Shown in pieces: positions 10,850-22,054 of a DNA stretch of 64,000 bases. The DNA is taken from positions 682,001 to 746,000 of the forward strand of contig QYRS01000003.1 in assembly GCA_006503535.1 (NCBI GenBank), read 5' to 3'. This DNA comes from Arthrinium phaeospermum (taxonomy: Eukaryota; Ascomycota; Sordariomycetes; Amphisphaeriales; Apiosporaceae). The notes beneath the pieces are model-generated. The model made no database searches, was not told where the DNA came from, and saw only the letters and a program-made list of their open reading frames with translations. A program made the translations under genes and the position numbers. How positions within the stretch are numbered: the first letter of the stretch is position 1; the number at the start of each line of letters is the position of its first letter.

Positions 10850-12965
10850 ACTATTCCTTATGTTTGTTCAAGGGGGCCCTGGCATTGGGAGGTAATTGGC
10901 GAGACGTTTGCGAGCGGGTAGTCTGGTACTCATTCAGAGCGCCGCTGTGTATAGGAGTGTAGATAGACGAAGCACTGTCTCACCAATACCCTCAAAACTA
11001 TTCAGCCTTTTATTTGCACCCACTACTTTCCTCCGTCGAAACGAGGATCGACCCTTGACTGGATCACGGAAGGCATGTGATAATGACGGAAGAATGACCT
11101 GGGCATGCCACAAGAACAGTGTACTTACTGCACTATATGCAGTCTACTTGAGTCGGTTTAGACCCTTCAATTCGGTATCAGTATGTCAATTAGCTCTTGC
11201 TTTGATCTTTACTTTATATCCCGTCTACCTCGAAAATGCATATGCCCCCCTGACTGAAAACAGAGCAATCGCCCGGGAAAGGGGCAACATCATGGAACAC
11301 TGGTTGCTTATGTTACTGTTGCATTCTGTGGATTGTATATACCACCTGTGCTTTGGTATTTGTACCCAATACCAAACTGTTTGCCTTGCAAATCTTATCT
11401 CAATATCAACGATTACAATCCTGAGGACAAGTCTCACCAGCTTCAAGAAATATCCAGAGACTACGGTAAGCGTGTACATGGCAGAAACTTGATTTCTTCG
11501 GCAGCAGGTGTTATCTTCAATACTGGTATTACACACTCTTGATACCTTCCTCGACGAGATATCCCATGTTCGTGCCTCTTTCGGTACCAATATGAGGGAA
11601 GCACGACGTATTAATACCATATGGGAAGCTCATATGTGTACTCATGCATGCAACACGGGCTACCAAAGACCAAGACTGATAAGTCAATGACAGCCCCTAA
11701 TCTTACACCTATCTACAAAATTATTCATTAAGATATGTTTTAAAGATGTTCGACCTACCTCTTTTATGAAAGAGAGCATTACCAACCAAACCCCTAAGCA
11801 AGTTTTACTGGAGTGGCTCTGGCTTGGGTAAGTTCCAGACTCTGAGATACATACTCAGTTTGCCAATCACTACATATTATATAGTTGCACTGCCTTATCT
11901 ATGCATGCCCTATGGCAAGTAGCAGGCGGCATAAGCCATACGTGACGAAGCCAGGGCGGAATGGCTTCTTTCAAGAAGCCCTTTGATGGGTTTATCAAGG
12001 CCATTCGGCTCGCGCTCCTCAGGATATCATGCACATATCGGTCACACCGTCGCCGCTGTTTATACAACCCTTTTCAGCATTGAAAGAATCAATACAGAGG
12101 ATATTTATGCTTGAGATGGCTCTTGAGGGTCGGCCTGGCATTAGAGAGTTTGCGTTTTCCAAGTATAGCAAGTTGGGCCTAATACTTGTAGGCAAATACA
12201 TGGCGGGGTTGCTGTAAAATATCAGCGGTCATGTGTCTGTATATAGAGAGGCAAGCCCATCTGTAGCTTCCCTATCGTCCTGTAAGAGAAGGACAAAAAC
12301 CCGGCTAGGGTTTGTTCTTGAGATCCACGACAAGGTATTTTCACAGCTGAGCCTCACGGTTCCTGCGATCCAGGGTTACGGGAATATTTGGGAGTTCAGT
12401 AGATTGGGTTGAAGAGTGAGGCTGAAGATGCAACATTGAACTGGCTTGCTGGCCAGCTTGCCGGGATACCTGCAGTGAAATCTGGGGAGGCCCCCCCTGG
12501 CTCCCAAGTTTAGCCCCCCCTGCTGGCGGGGCCCGTGCTCTCTCCCACTGTCCTGGAACGTCATTGGATCTCACTCGGCAACAACCGCCCAGCCAGTCCC
12601 AATCCACCCACTATTGGGAAGTAAACAACGAATTGAGCAGAGCCCCTCAACATCGATTACTGGAACCGAACCGCAGAAACCATACCGACGACATCCACCA
12701 AACCCAGCACCTGTTCTTGTCCAGCGCAGCGTGTGTGCTCTGGTGTACTTTGGTTCTCTTCGGCCCACTTGATCAGCACTTACTGCTCCTTTAGTGAGTT
12801 TGGTTATCCATCCCAACGCATCTCAACCACTCCAGGACCCTGGCGCGCAAGTCGGGAGTCGAGTCGAGAGTGCCCCCATTGATGCACGAGCTCGTGACAG
12901 AGAACTGACCAACGACTCCCTACAGCAGAGCGACACTCGCTCCCACAGCGATCGACGGAGCCAAC
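10850..12965. other. Gene-poor interval between atp5 and mob1
   Basis: The interval is about 2.1 kb and its first half is A/T-rich. The longest open frame (10896-11492, 198 codons) lacks codon bias and any family resemblance. A short frame at 12029-12217 reads somewhat protein-like (see findings). Near 12490-12530 there are C-rich runs. The last 300 bp or so must contain the mob1 promoter and leader. I found no tRNA or other RNA gene. Confidence 0.45.
11352..11376. repeat. Perfect 9-bp inverted repeat with 7-nt loop
   Basis: TTTGGTATT is followed after TGTACCC by its exact complement AATACCAAA. The stem has only two G-C pairs and sits in A/T-rich intergenic DNA. Chance is a reasonable explanation, and no function is claimed. 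Confidence 0.6.
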
Positions 12966-13856
12966 ATGACGTCCTTTGTCACCACGGTGTAAGTCTGATT
13001 GATCTACGACGAACAACATCGCATGCCCACTTCCCATACTTGCCTGTCGCAACCATACAAAACGATTCCCTTGCAAGCTCTCATCACTAATACTTGTTGA
13101 ATTCGCCCCCTATGCCCAGGAACCAGCGGGCACGCAACCAATTCCGTGCGCGGCCCGGAAAAGGCGGCAACACGAGCTACCAACTGCGACAGTATGCCGA
13201 AGCCACGCTGGGCGGCGGCAGCCTGCGCAAGGTCGTCAAGCTGCCCGACGGCGAGGACGAGAACGAGTGGCTGGCCGTCAACATGGTGGACTTCTACAAC
13301 CAAGTCAACCTCCTGTACGGAGCCATCACCGAGTTCTGCTCGCCGCAATCCTGCCCCGAGATGAAAGCCACAGATGAGTAAGTCAACAACAACACCCACC
13401 CACGCACCCGCCATCCAACATCCGTATTTCAACCCAAAGAAAAAAAGAGAAACTGACACTCAACACCCACACACCAACAGGTTCGAGTACCTCTGGCAAG
13501 ACAGCGAGACGTACAAGCGCCCCACCAAGATGGCGGCCCCGGCCTACATCGAGCAGCTTATGTCGTGGGTGCAGAGCAACATCGACAACGAGACGGTGAT
13601 GCCCTCGCGCATCGGCGTCCCCTTCCCCAAGACCTTCCCCTCGCTCGTCCGCCAGATCTTCAAGCGCATGTACCGCGTCTACGCCCACATCTACTGCCAC
13701 CACTACCCCGTCATCCGCGAGCTCGGCCTCGAGCCCCACCTCAACACCAGCTTCAAGCAGTACGTCCTCTTCATCGACGAGCACGGCCTCGCCTCGGGCA
13801 AGGACTTCTGGGGCCCCCTCGGCGACCTCGTCGAGAGCATGCTCAAGAGCGATTAA
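12966..13856 (+). CDS. mob1: Mob1, NDR/LATS kinase coactivator
   Basis: Mob1 binds and activates the Dbf2/Sid2-type NDR kinase in the mitotic exit/septation initiation network. In filamentous fungi it controls septum formation. Exon 1 is only 23 nt (12966-12988), followed by 13120-13377 and 13481-13856, with introns of 131 and 103 bp. The product has 218 residues, the usual size. Conserved blocks read '[20 protein letters not shown]', '[20 protein letters not shown]', '[10 protein letters not shown]', '[18 protein letters not shown]' and '[10 protein letters not shown]'. Zinc-ligand positions of Mob1 are visible in the two Cys residues of FCSPQSC and the two His of HIYCHHYPV. The tail '[22 protein letters not shown]' is also conserved. 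It converges on the mitochondrial carrier gene. Confidence 0.97.
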
Positions 13857-14723
13857 AAGGAGGAGGAGAGAACGAATGAAAACCGCGGGAAAAGTTTACA
13901 CACCAGGGAGTGAACTGGGTGGACGACGTCTGCAATATTCTTGGGGATATGAGGCTGTACAAGGCAAAGCACAGTCGGCCGCGGTGATGCCTTGGCTGTG
14001 CTGTTGATTCTATGGAGGCATAGGGCAATGGGATCTGGAATGAATCCGGCGTTCAAGGTTGTATGTATTTCGGGGCGTTCTTGTTTTTTTTTCTCTTCTC
14101 CCCAGGCATAGCACCGCGGTAATGACAGGATAGAGAGCAGCATGACTTTGGAGTGAGTGGCTACGAGGATGGCGGCCATAGGACGCTCCCTGGCCTTGGC
14201 CGAGTCAAGATGCAATGAATTGATACAGGCTTTAAAACGTTTGGTACGATGCCGTCGTTCACCCATCAGACCTCTTCAACGCGGGCAGAAGTATGCTTCA
14301 GCGGTTCTCTCATTTCATGGTCCTACCTATTGCCTAGACTCTTTACTCTTATTTGGTATTGTTCTTTTGGCCTTGAGCCATGCTGACTCGGCTCTTATCT
14401 GTTTCTGGCCCAATAGTCCTCTGTCCTGGAATGTGGAGGCATAGCCATACCTCTCACGTCATGTCTGTAAATATTCCTACCCAGTCCACATGATTGCAGG
14501 TCATATGCATGATACCACCCACTTTCCCTCATAACAAATTCTGAAAAGTGAAATCATGTATCCCGTCCCTGGATAAGCATCCCATGGTTAAAAATAAAAA
14601 AGATTATAAAACGCCCCGTCATATGCTGGTGTAGTTCGTTGAAGCATGCTGCTTTGATTTCTCGATAGTTGCCCTGCATTACCGAGGCGCATCATCGATG
14701 TAGCAGTGGTTCGAGAACATCTC
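13857..14723. other. Convergent 3' intergenic region, no gene seen
   Basis: This is 0.87 kb between the 3' ends of mob1 and the mitochondrial carrier gene. It is A/T-richer than its neighbours and should hold both 3' UTRs. Its short open frames show no codon bias. Confidence 0.5.
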
Positions 14724-16162
14724 TCACAGTTGTTGTTCGTCATCGAAATCCTTCATAAGATTAATCTTCTTTTTGAAAAGTTCAAACGCCGAGAAGAAAA
14801 CGGCGTTGACCGCGGCGGACCGGCCCATCGAGACGCCAAGGCCCCGATACATGTCCCGCCTAAAGAACTGGATCTTCGGGATGGGCACCGTTTGGCCTTT
14901 CGAGTACATCAAGGCATTACGTTGATAGATGCTCTTGACCGAGTCGATGGGGTCTAAATATAGTTAAGCGGTCAGCTGTCATTCTTATCTCACGTCGTTT
15001 CGTTTCAGACATCGCTCCACCGCAATGGAACTCCAAGTCCGTCGGTCAGGGGGCGGAAAAGGGGGATATGTAAGGCGACCCACATATCAATGCCCAAGAA
15101 ACGATACCACAAAGACCTCCTGCAACCAACACGGCAATGGGATTCTTGTGAGCGTTTGTACCGCTGAAAGTGGTCAAAAGCTGCTTGCCGCTCTCGTATG
15201 TTGCGAAGTAAATGCCAGTACCCAGCGAATCCCTCACTAATCAGAGCTGTCAGAACCACTAGCTTGTATGGTTATTGCAAGTTCGAAGGACTTACTCAAA
15301 TGCAAATTCAAGCCCGTGTACATGCCCTTAAAACCGCGGTGCTTGACAATGTTGCGCAGGGTCTGGATCGTGCCCTTGTTGTGATAGCTCATGGCAATTG
15401 CCTGTCGCTGAGGATCCACGTTCTTCTGATTGGCCATGAGTACAGACACCTGAGCGCTGAGCTTGGTGAGCTCGAATGGACCTAGCAGGACGAATATAGT
15501 CAGCAGCCGGTCGGCAGAACGCACAGTGTCTCTACCATGTCCACTCACAAGCAATGAACGTAATGCCGGACCCAGCAGTCACGCCGGCGGCCCCAAAGCA
15601 AGCAATCGTGCCCAGCGTGGGATAGGCGCCGTTTTTGTTGACATGTTGCAGTGGGCAGAAGCCGAAGTTTCTTCCCATCCAGTCCGAGTAGACGTATTTG
15701 GAGCGTTGGTATATCGAGAAGGAGACGGTTCGTACGAGCGTTACACTGGCCAAGGGAGCCGTCACACCTGCGCATAGATCGTCAGCCATGGCACCACTTT
15801 GTGTAACACAACATTCGTGCATATGCCCGGGGGGAACCAGAATCGTGCCATGAGAAGGCAATTGTTGACTTTGTCTTACCTCGGAAAAAGCCACGAACCC
15901 CTTCAGACTGATATGTGGAGCGAACGCAATCGAGGAAACCATTGTAAGGGTAGGTTTGGAGACGCGTCTTCACGCTGTCGAGAGGAAAGGCCGTGATGGT
16001 AGAGAGGACGCTGGCGGAGCTCGCCGAGACCTCAGTCCGGTACCGTTTTATCCACCTCCGTTGCTTCTCGTTGCTGGTGTTGTTTCCACTGAGCTGAGGA
16101 GGCATGGTCCGGGCCCGAAGCGGTTCGCTGGTGACATCTTGGAACTTGACTTCAACTGGCAT
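14724..16162 (-). CDS. Mitochondrial carrier (SLC25) family transporter
   Basis: This is a member of the mitochondrial carrier family, six-helix exchangers of the inner membrane. Five exons (15880-16162, 15549-15767, 15296-15481, 15084-15236, 14724-14953) with introns of 112, 67, 59 and 130 bp join in frame to give 356 residues. Three carrier repeats are visible. The first signature, 'FPLDSVKTRLQTY', matches PxDxxKxRxQ. The second repeat has 'PFELTKLSAQ', and the third 'YPIDSVKSIYQRN'. Each P-x-[DE] motif sits after a glycine/serine-rich helix (VSASSASVLSTITAF, ACFGAAGVTAGSGITFIAC, VAGGLCGIVSWALIY). The transported substrate cannot be told from these motifs. Fungal relatives are usually annotated only as mitochondrial carriers. 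The start at 16162 was chosen as the first in-frame ATG, and a second ATG 57 nt inside is possible. Confidence 0.92.
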
Positions 16163-18555
16163 GGCTCTCTTTCGCGGCAGTCGCTCCTTTCCCCGAGGAT
16201 TTTCTCCGAGATCTTATTCTTTCTCCGGTGTTGGTCGAATACGTTTCAGCAGCAGCACACTGTGAAGTATACTGCGGGAGCGTCAGACAGTGGCCTCGAG
16301 TCGAGGACCAGAGTCATCAGCGAGGTCGCGATACTGTAATGGTGACGGCCCGCAAGAGCTGTGCCATCAAGATGTAGTTGTCGTATGGTATTGGGGTGAA
16401 TGACGATTGGATATGGAGAGGAAGAAGGTTAGATGCGGGGTCGCTGAACGGCGTGAGAAAGATATAGGTAAATTCGATCCCGTCCCCAGGTTCGAAACAA
16501 AGGGACTACTGCGATAGCACAATAGGTGGGAGCTCAGATCATATCCATGCGGAGCGAGATGCTGAACGTAGGTAGGGCCAATTGGAGCAGCCTGACTCAG
16601 GACGGAAGCCCCCAACGCGGAAAGTTCAATGGTCGATTTGCGGGGTTGTTGGCCCAAAGGGAACGACTACTGGACGGTACTTGGGGATGTTAGTGGTTTG
16701 AGTGCTGGGGCAATTGAGCATACCGTCTTTGGTCGCGAGGTGGGCATGGGAATGTATGTAGGTAGCATCGAGATGGAGTGGCTCATGCCAGGTCTAAATA
16801 AGTACCTACTTCCAGACTTGACTTACATGCAGTATTCGGATGGTGCACCCTGCATGCTACATGCCCTACATATACGCCAGGCGCTAATGCTTTCTCAAGT
16901 GATCGGTGCAAAAAGCAATCAATTATCGATACATGAGTATTGGATGATGATCCCTTGTGGTGTTCAAAAGTCGTTCGTTCGCCCGCTGGGTGTGCCCATT
17001 TTCTCATTCCAGCCCGCGGCGCCTGCCCGCCACCTACCACCTAGAGCTCCAGCTCCCGACCTGCTGCCCTTACTCCTAACTCCCCTACCTTCTTGGCCGT
17101 AATGGTGCCGCAGGCGGGGGCGGCCCTTGGTCGCACAGCTGCTAGAAGTCTCCACTGTGGATGACTGGCCAGCGCCCTGAATGGACGGGATTAGCTGTGC
17201 TACCTTCGTTAGACATGTGGGCAAGTTACGCCGACCACAATGGACTCCAAAACAGTCAAGCAGAGCAACTGCAGTCATTGGCGATTGGAGGAGGTTATGC
17301 CCAGGGAGCGGTAGTTGAGTGAAACTCGTGCGATAATCAGGTCCATACGTGTGCTTTTCCCGGCTCCTGCTAGCTAGGTAGCTTACCCCATATTACTGTT
17401 TCAACCCAGCTTCTATCGGCCGGCTTCTGTCCCGTCATGTCCGTATGCCGTCGTCTTGATCTACATACAGCCAAACAACCACGATCAGATACATCTGACT
17501 TGGTTTATGCTACTCCATAGGTGCGTAAACCCCCTATTCCAAGCAGTGACTCCCTACATATGTTCCGCTATGCCTTGGCAAACATGTGAATCTCGCCCAG
17601 CAGGAATGAACTGGGCGAGTCTCTCGTCTCTGACATGTCGAAAAGCTATCATTCCAGTTGCAAGGGCCACCACACCACAGTAGGCAGATATTCTACAGCA
17701 CTGGTATAGTGTGTCGAATAGATACTTTGAAGTGCACTAAGTATACAAAGCTTCATTCAATATATTTTGATTTACTCCCATGTGTTGATCAGGAGCATTG
17801 AAGTGAGATAATCAAGGTAGATGCTACTCGTGGGCAGAGCAGGGGTTATTCCCGCGGTCGCTTGATATCAATGCGCCAATGCCTCCAAATACACATGCTG
17901 TTGCAGTTCAACCATTGGTCCCGTGTCCAATCAACGTCATTAGGCGTAATGCGCCTCATTTAGGGGATCACCGCTTATTAGCGGCAGAGCTACCGTCCAT
18001 CGAATCACATAGGCAGCTTAACTCCCAGCCAGCCACCTGCGTGTGCGCAAACTGCCGCAGGGCGTATCATCCGACTTGCCAGCTGATGAGGGAACAACCT
18101 CCTCGCAGAAGTGATCCGATGCAACGAGTGCCATGGTGGAGGTTAAGGCCTAGGGCGAATTGGTTGTTAGCCATATGGTATGCCGCCTCTGCTCCCGATT
18201 TGCGTATGCTGCTTGGATGTTCTGTCTTGGTCGATCGGAGTCCTTCCAGTCGTTGGGGCCCAACAGCCCAATGCTAGGTATAATACGATAGGAAAAGGTG
18301 CCTGGCGTTTGTGTACCACCTCTTTGGTCTCGCAGCAATAGCGTTTGAAGCCAGCCTCAGCTTTCAGGGCCATGCGTGCCTGCACACAAGAGTCTCACTT
18401 TTGCATGCCGCGGGTCTATCCGCACGAGCCAACCTGCGACTTCGTGGCCGTGATCGACCAGTCTGGCCAAATTGCCAAAAGAGGAGGCTTTCAAGGTCCC
18501 ATGCATTCCTCGTTTAGCCGCTGCCGCGAGCTGTCGTGAGTAAACATCGCGTCTA
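16163..18555. other. 2.4-kb interval with no supported gene
   Basis: Immediately right of 16162 lies the promoter of the mitochondrial carrier. Beyond that I see only short, unbiased open frames on both strands. A cysteine/histidine pattern near 18038-18088 resembles a zinc finger by eye but has no supporting context (see rejected items). Confidence 0.45.
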
Positions 18556-19015
18556 TTACCGCAGGCAGAGACCCATGGATTTGTTCAGCATGGCAATCGT
18601 CATGTCGTAATGCTTGTAAGCCGTTTGACGGGCATGCTTCGCAAACTCGGTTCTACCCATGGTCAGTAGAGGCTCAACAGGCGTCCCGGGATTTTTCATA
18701 TACTCACTCCTTCTTCCGCATCTGAGCGTCGGCCTTTACATTCTTCCAGCTCGAGGGATGGGAGTAGAGCCGGTGGTAGGCAATCATCAGAAGATTCTTG
18801 AGCACCTTATGTTCAGGACCTCGGGATCTGGCAGCTGCGTCCAGAAAATCTATAGTTCTTGCCACCCCTTTAGGATCGAAAACAGCCCCATCCCCTCGGA
18901 AGGCAGCTCTCAGCTGATAGCAAGCTACATATCGAGCCGGTTTGGAGAACTGTACCGCGTGCAGTAACCCTCTGTAAAGGTGGCGGTAAGCATGGATGAC
19001 CTCGAGGTTTGCCAT
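18556..19015 (-). CDS. Small LYR-motif protein, probably mitochondrial
   Basis: Two exons (18708-19015 and 18556-18652) with a 55-bp intron give 134 residues. The N-terminus reads MANLEVIHAYRHLYRGLLHAV. The L-Y-R tripeptide followed by small and hydrophobic residues is the signature of the LYR (Complex1_LYR) superfamily. Members are small three-helix proteins that bind mitochondrial acyl carrier protein and act in iron-sulphur delivery, respiratory complex assembly or mitoribosome maturation. The rest is helical and basic, with 'FDPKGVARTIDFLDAAARSR' and 'HKVLKNLLMIAYHRLY', resembling a fungus-only family of unknown function that I recall as DUF1763. No cleavable presequence is evident, as in many LYR proteins. 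The target complex cannot be named. It diverges from the CHY/RING gene. Confidence 0.85.
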
Positions 19016-19957
19016 GATGGATGGGGTGGCATCAATTAATAGGTAGGCGTCAAGGTGGGTGCGGTGTGGTGCTAAAGGCGTCGAAGCCGATGAAATTGTG
19101 ACGCCCCCTTAACGGCTGCAGGCGGTAACTTGAACTCACTCCCCAAGTATGTCTTCCTAGCGGAGCATGTCTTTCTCGTCCGGGGTAGTGGCCAATCGCC
19201 AGTTAACAACACAGTACAGTTGCCGTATTCGGGGTGTTTAGCAATTTGCTTTGACTGCGGCTGCACGCCAGAATAGAACACCAAGCTTTTCGTCCGGCTG
19301 GGTGTGGTTCTGCTGTGCTGGCTCGGATGGTAAGGTCCCAGTTTCCGGGCTGAGTGCACGGGCGGGCTACGAGGCCTGGTCCAACTGATTTCGGTACCGC
19401 TGCAGAGCTCCCATGCCTCCTGGGCTTCTAGCGCCGAGTCTAGCGCCGCATTTTGTCAAGAGGTCTGCGAGGCATGGGAGGTATCGTAGCACATCCCCCT
19501 AAGTACCGTACGAATCCAGCAATCGGTTCCCCACGCAACATGTCATCGTCAACCGGGATCGTTCTTTAATCGACCGGACTCCTTAAGACCGTAAACCAAT
19601 ATTCTTTCGATTCTGCCCTTGAAACAGCACACGACCGTGTTTTCTGTTTTCACATGCCAGCCGAGATCCCAGCACTGGATATCGTGTATTGGAAGCTAGA
19701 AGCTGAACAGCATTATTTAAGTCTTGTCTCACCTGAGCTGCTGTATGTACAATCAGATATATTTTTTCCCTCCTCATCCCGACCCAACTACATACAGTAC
19801 TTTACATTCACATGGCGTGACGACCTACCCACTTTCCACTTCGACCATTTCATCCGACCTTGCATAAGTAACACTACCCAACCCCTCCAGTCGACTCGAC
19901 TGCCGAGCTGTCCGCTGCCCAGCTGCTGCTTTGGCTGCACGCCGCCCTGGCCCTGCA
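19016..19957. promoter_or_regulatory. Divergent intergenic region, LYR gene and CHY/RING gene
   Basis: The two genes point away from each other across about 0.94 kb, so both promoters lie here. The final 100 bp before 19958 are C/T-rich leader. No additional gene was recognised. Confidence 0.5.
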
Positions 19958-22054
19958 ATGTCGTCCATGGTCAACGACTTTATCATCGGCCCGGCCCTGC
20001 GACAAGTCCGACGTTTCTCCTTCTCGAGCCTCTCCAGCGAACCCGAACCACGCACATCCCCCATACCGAGCCGCAAGGATACAGCACGGCCATCCAGTCG
20101 GGAGGATGTGATTTCCGAAACAGAGGAGGATTCATACTTTAGAGATGACGGAGACGATAGCGCCTCGCAGCCACCTTCGTCACGAAGCTCCGTAACCCCC
20201 ATCATGGACAGCGAAGCATTCGACGCAACCGCATTCCGACGGCGACCTGTGCCGACCACAGCACATAATGTTGCGTCAGATTCCCTACAGGCTATTGCAG
20301 CCATGGGCTCGCAGCAAAATCTGCCACCTCCTAATGTCGACCCATTGGATCAGGGGCACTCGCCAGCCCCGAATGCCAACACTTCAACCCCTTCACCATC
20401 CGGGGATGCTAACACGGTGGCGTCGGCCACACCTATCCCACGGAAGCCCCTACCGGAAGATGATGGCATGGGCGCTTTGAGGAGACGCATACTGGAGATT
20501 CAGAGCAAAAGCATACCGGCACCGGAACGAGCGCGGCTGATGCACGAGCTGTTGATGGAAGGCTACACCAAGTCGCAAATCGTCACTCAGGCAGTCCGGC
20601 CGTTTACTCCCTCGGGCGGTGCGAGCTGGGAGCAGACGCAATCACCGCAAGGAATGCTGGATTCGCTCAAGTTCTGGCAGGGCAACGTCGGTGAAACGCG
20701 GCCCACGGAGAAGTTTACACTCACCGAGTCAGACGTGAAGGCTACGTTCGCTCCGCTAAAGCCAGGCGAGGACGACGCGCAATATCGGCCACTTGGATGC
20801 GAGCATTACAAGAGAAACGTCAAGTCGCAATGTTCTACCTGTAACCGGTGGTATGTATGCAGGTTCTGCCACGACAAAGACGAAGATCATGAGATGATTG
20901 CCAAGGATACCAAAAATATGCTCTGCATGTTCTGCGGGACAGCCCAAAAAGCAGGCGAAGCCTGCATAGTTTGCGCCGAGTCCGCTGCCTTGTACTACTG
21001 CTCGACCTGTAAGCTATGGAACAACGACCCGGACAAGTCCATCTATCATTGCGGAGATTGCGGCATCTGCCGGATCGGCAGAGGTCTGGGGAAAGACTTC
21101 TTTCATTGCAAGGTAAGCGCTGGGCCGGAAATCCATCACATAGGCTTCGACTGATTGAACTTCCAGAAATGCTGTGCTTGCTTGGCAATCAACCTAGAAA
21201 ACGACCATAGGTGCATAGAGAGGTCTTTGGATTGCGATTGTCCGATTTGTAGCGACTATATGTTCAATTCGCCCAAGCCTGTGTGCTTCATGAGATGTGG
21301 GCACGCAATGCATCGAGGCTGCTACGAAGAGCACATCAAGTCCGCATACAAGTGCCCTATCTGCAGCAAGAGTGTCGTCAACATGGAAACGCAGTTCCGG
21401 AACTTGGATATAGCCATCCAAATGCAACCGATGCCCGAGAAGTTCCGGGATACGCGAGCTGTTGTGCTATGTAACGATTGCTCTGCAAGGACGACTACCG
21501 AATATCATTGGCTCGGCTTGAAATGCGCTGTATGCCGTTCTTATAACACATCTGAGCTCCAAATACTAGGAGTTGATAGCGCACAAGGCGCAACGGGCGA
21601 CGCCGATACAGCAACGCCACTACCCTCGGAACAACCTCAAAGCGGCAACCCGTCTACCAGCGCCACCCAGTCCTTGGCACCCCGCGATATTCCGAGGAGG
21701 CGGCGGCACTCTTCGAACGTCCTGGACCATGGCATTGATACTTCTGGCGCGGACCCCCGTGATATTAGCTCATTTGTGCTGCAGGAAAGACTGGTGAGGT
21801 CGGTCTCCCCCTCCCACGCTGCCGAGCGCACCATGCGCCTGGGGACGCAACAAGCGAACGCAGACGACTCCGACGATGAGGCCGGAGATTTTATAGGCTT
21901 CTGGAGTCGCGTACCACGAAGTGCAAAGCCCAGCGAAGATCAGGATGGTGAATCCGAGTCTGACGACGAATCCACGTCCTCCGTGGATGATGAGATGGAG
22001 GATGACGACGACGAAGACGACGAAGAAGAAATTAGTCTTTTCGGTCATCGATAA
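19958..22054 (+). CDS. CHY and RING zinc-finger protein, putative E3 ubiquitin ligase (RCHY1/Pirh2-like)
   Basis: Two exons (19958-21112, 21167-22054) around a 54-bp intron encode 680 residues. The first 260 or so are Ser/Pro-rich and probably disordered. Three zinc-binding modules follow in the order of RCHY1. The CHY finger starts at 'LGCEHYKRNVKSQCSTCNRWYVCRFCHD'[read as two adjoining segments]. The CTCHY part holds 'YYCSTCKLWNNDPDKSIYHC' and 'CGICRIGRGLGKDFFHCKKC'. The RING is 'CPICSDYMFNSPKPV' with 'MRCGHAMHRGCY' and 'YKCPICSKSV'. A zinc-ribbon-like C-terminus (CNDCSART...CAVC) ends the core. RCHY1 proteins ubiquitinate regulators in animals and plants; the fungal substrates are not known. 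The final 90 residues are strongly acidic (DDEMEDDDDEDDEEE). The first true ATG in frame is at 19958; 'TTG' codons before it were not used. Confidence 0.93.

Noticed and set aside
10896..11492. 198-codon forward frame after atp5
   Set aside because: It has unbiased codons, no recognisable domain and low GC content. A frame of this length is expected about once by chance in such a window.
18038..18088. CVCANC...YHPTC pattern resembling a PHD-type zinc finger
   Set aside because: Only half of the ligands are present, the frame has no codon bias and no adjoining exon supplies the rest.
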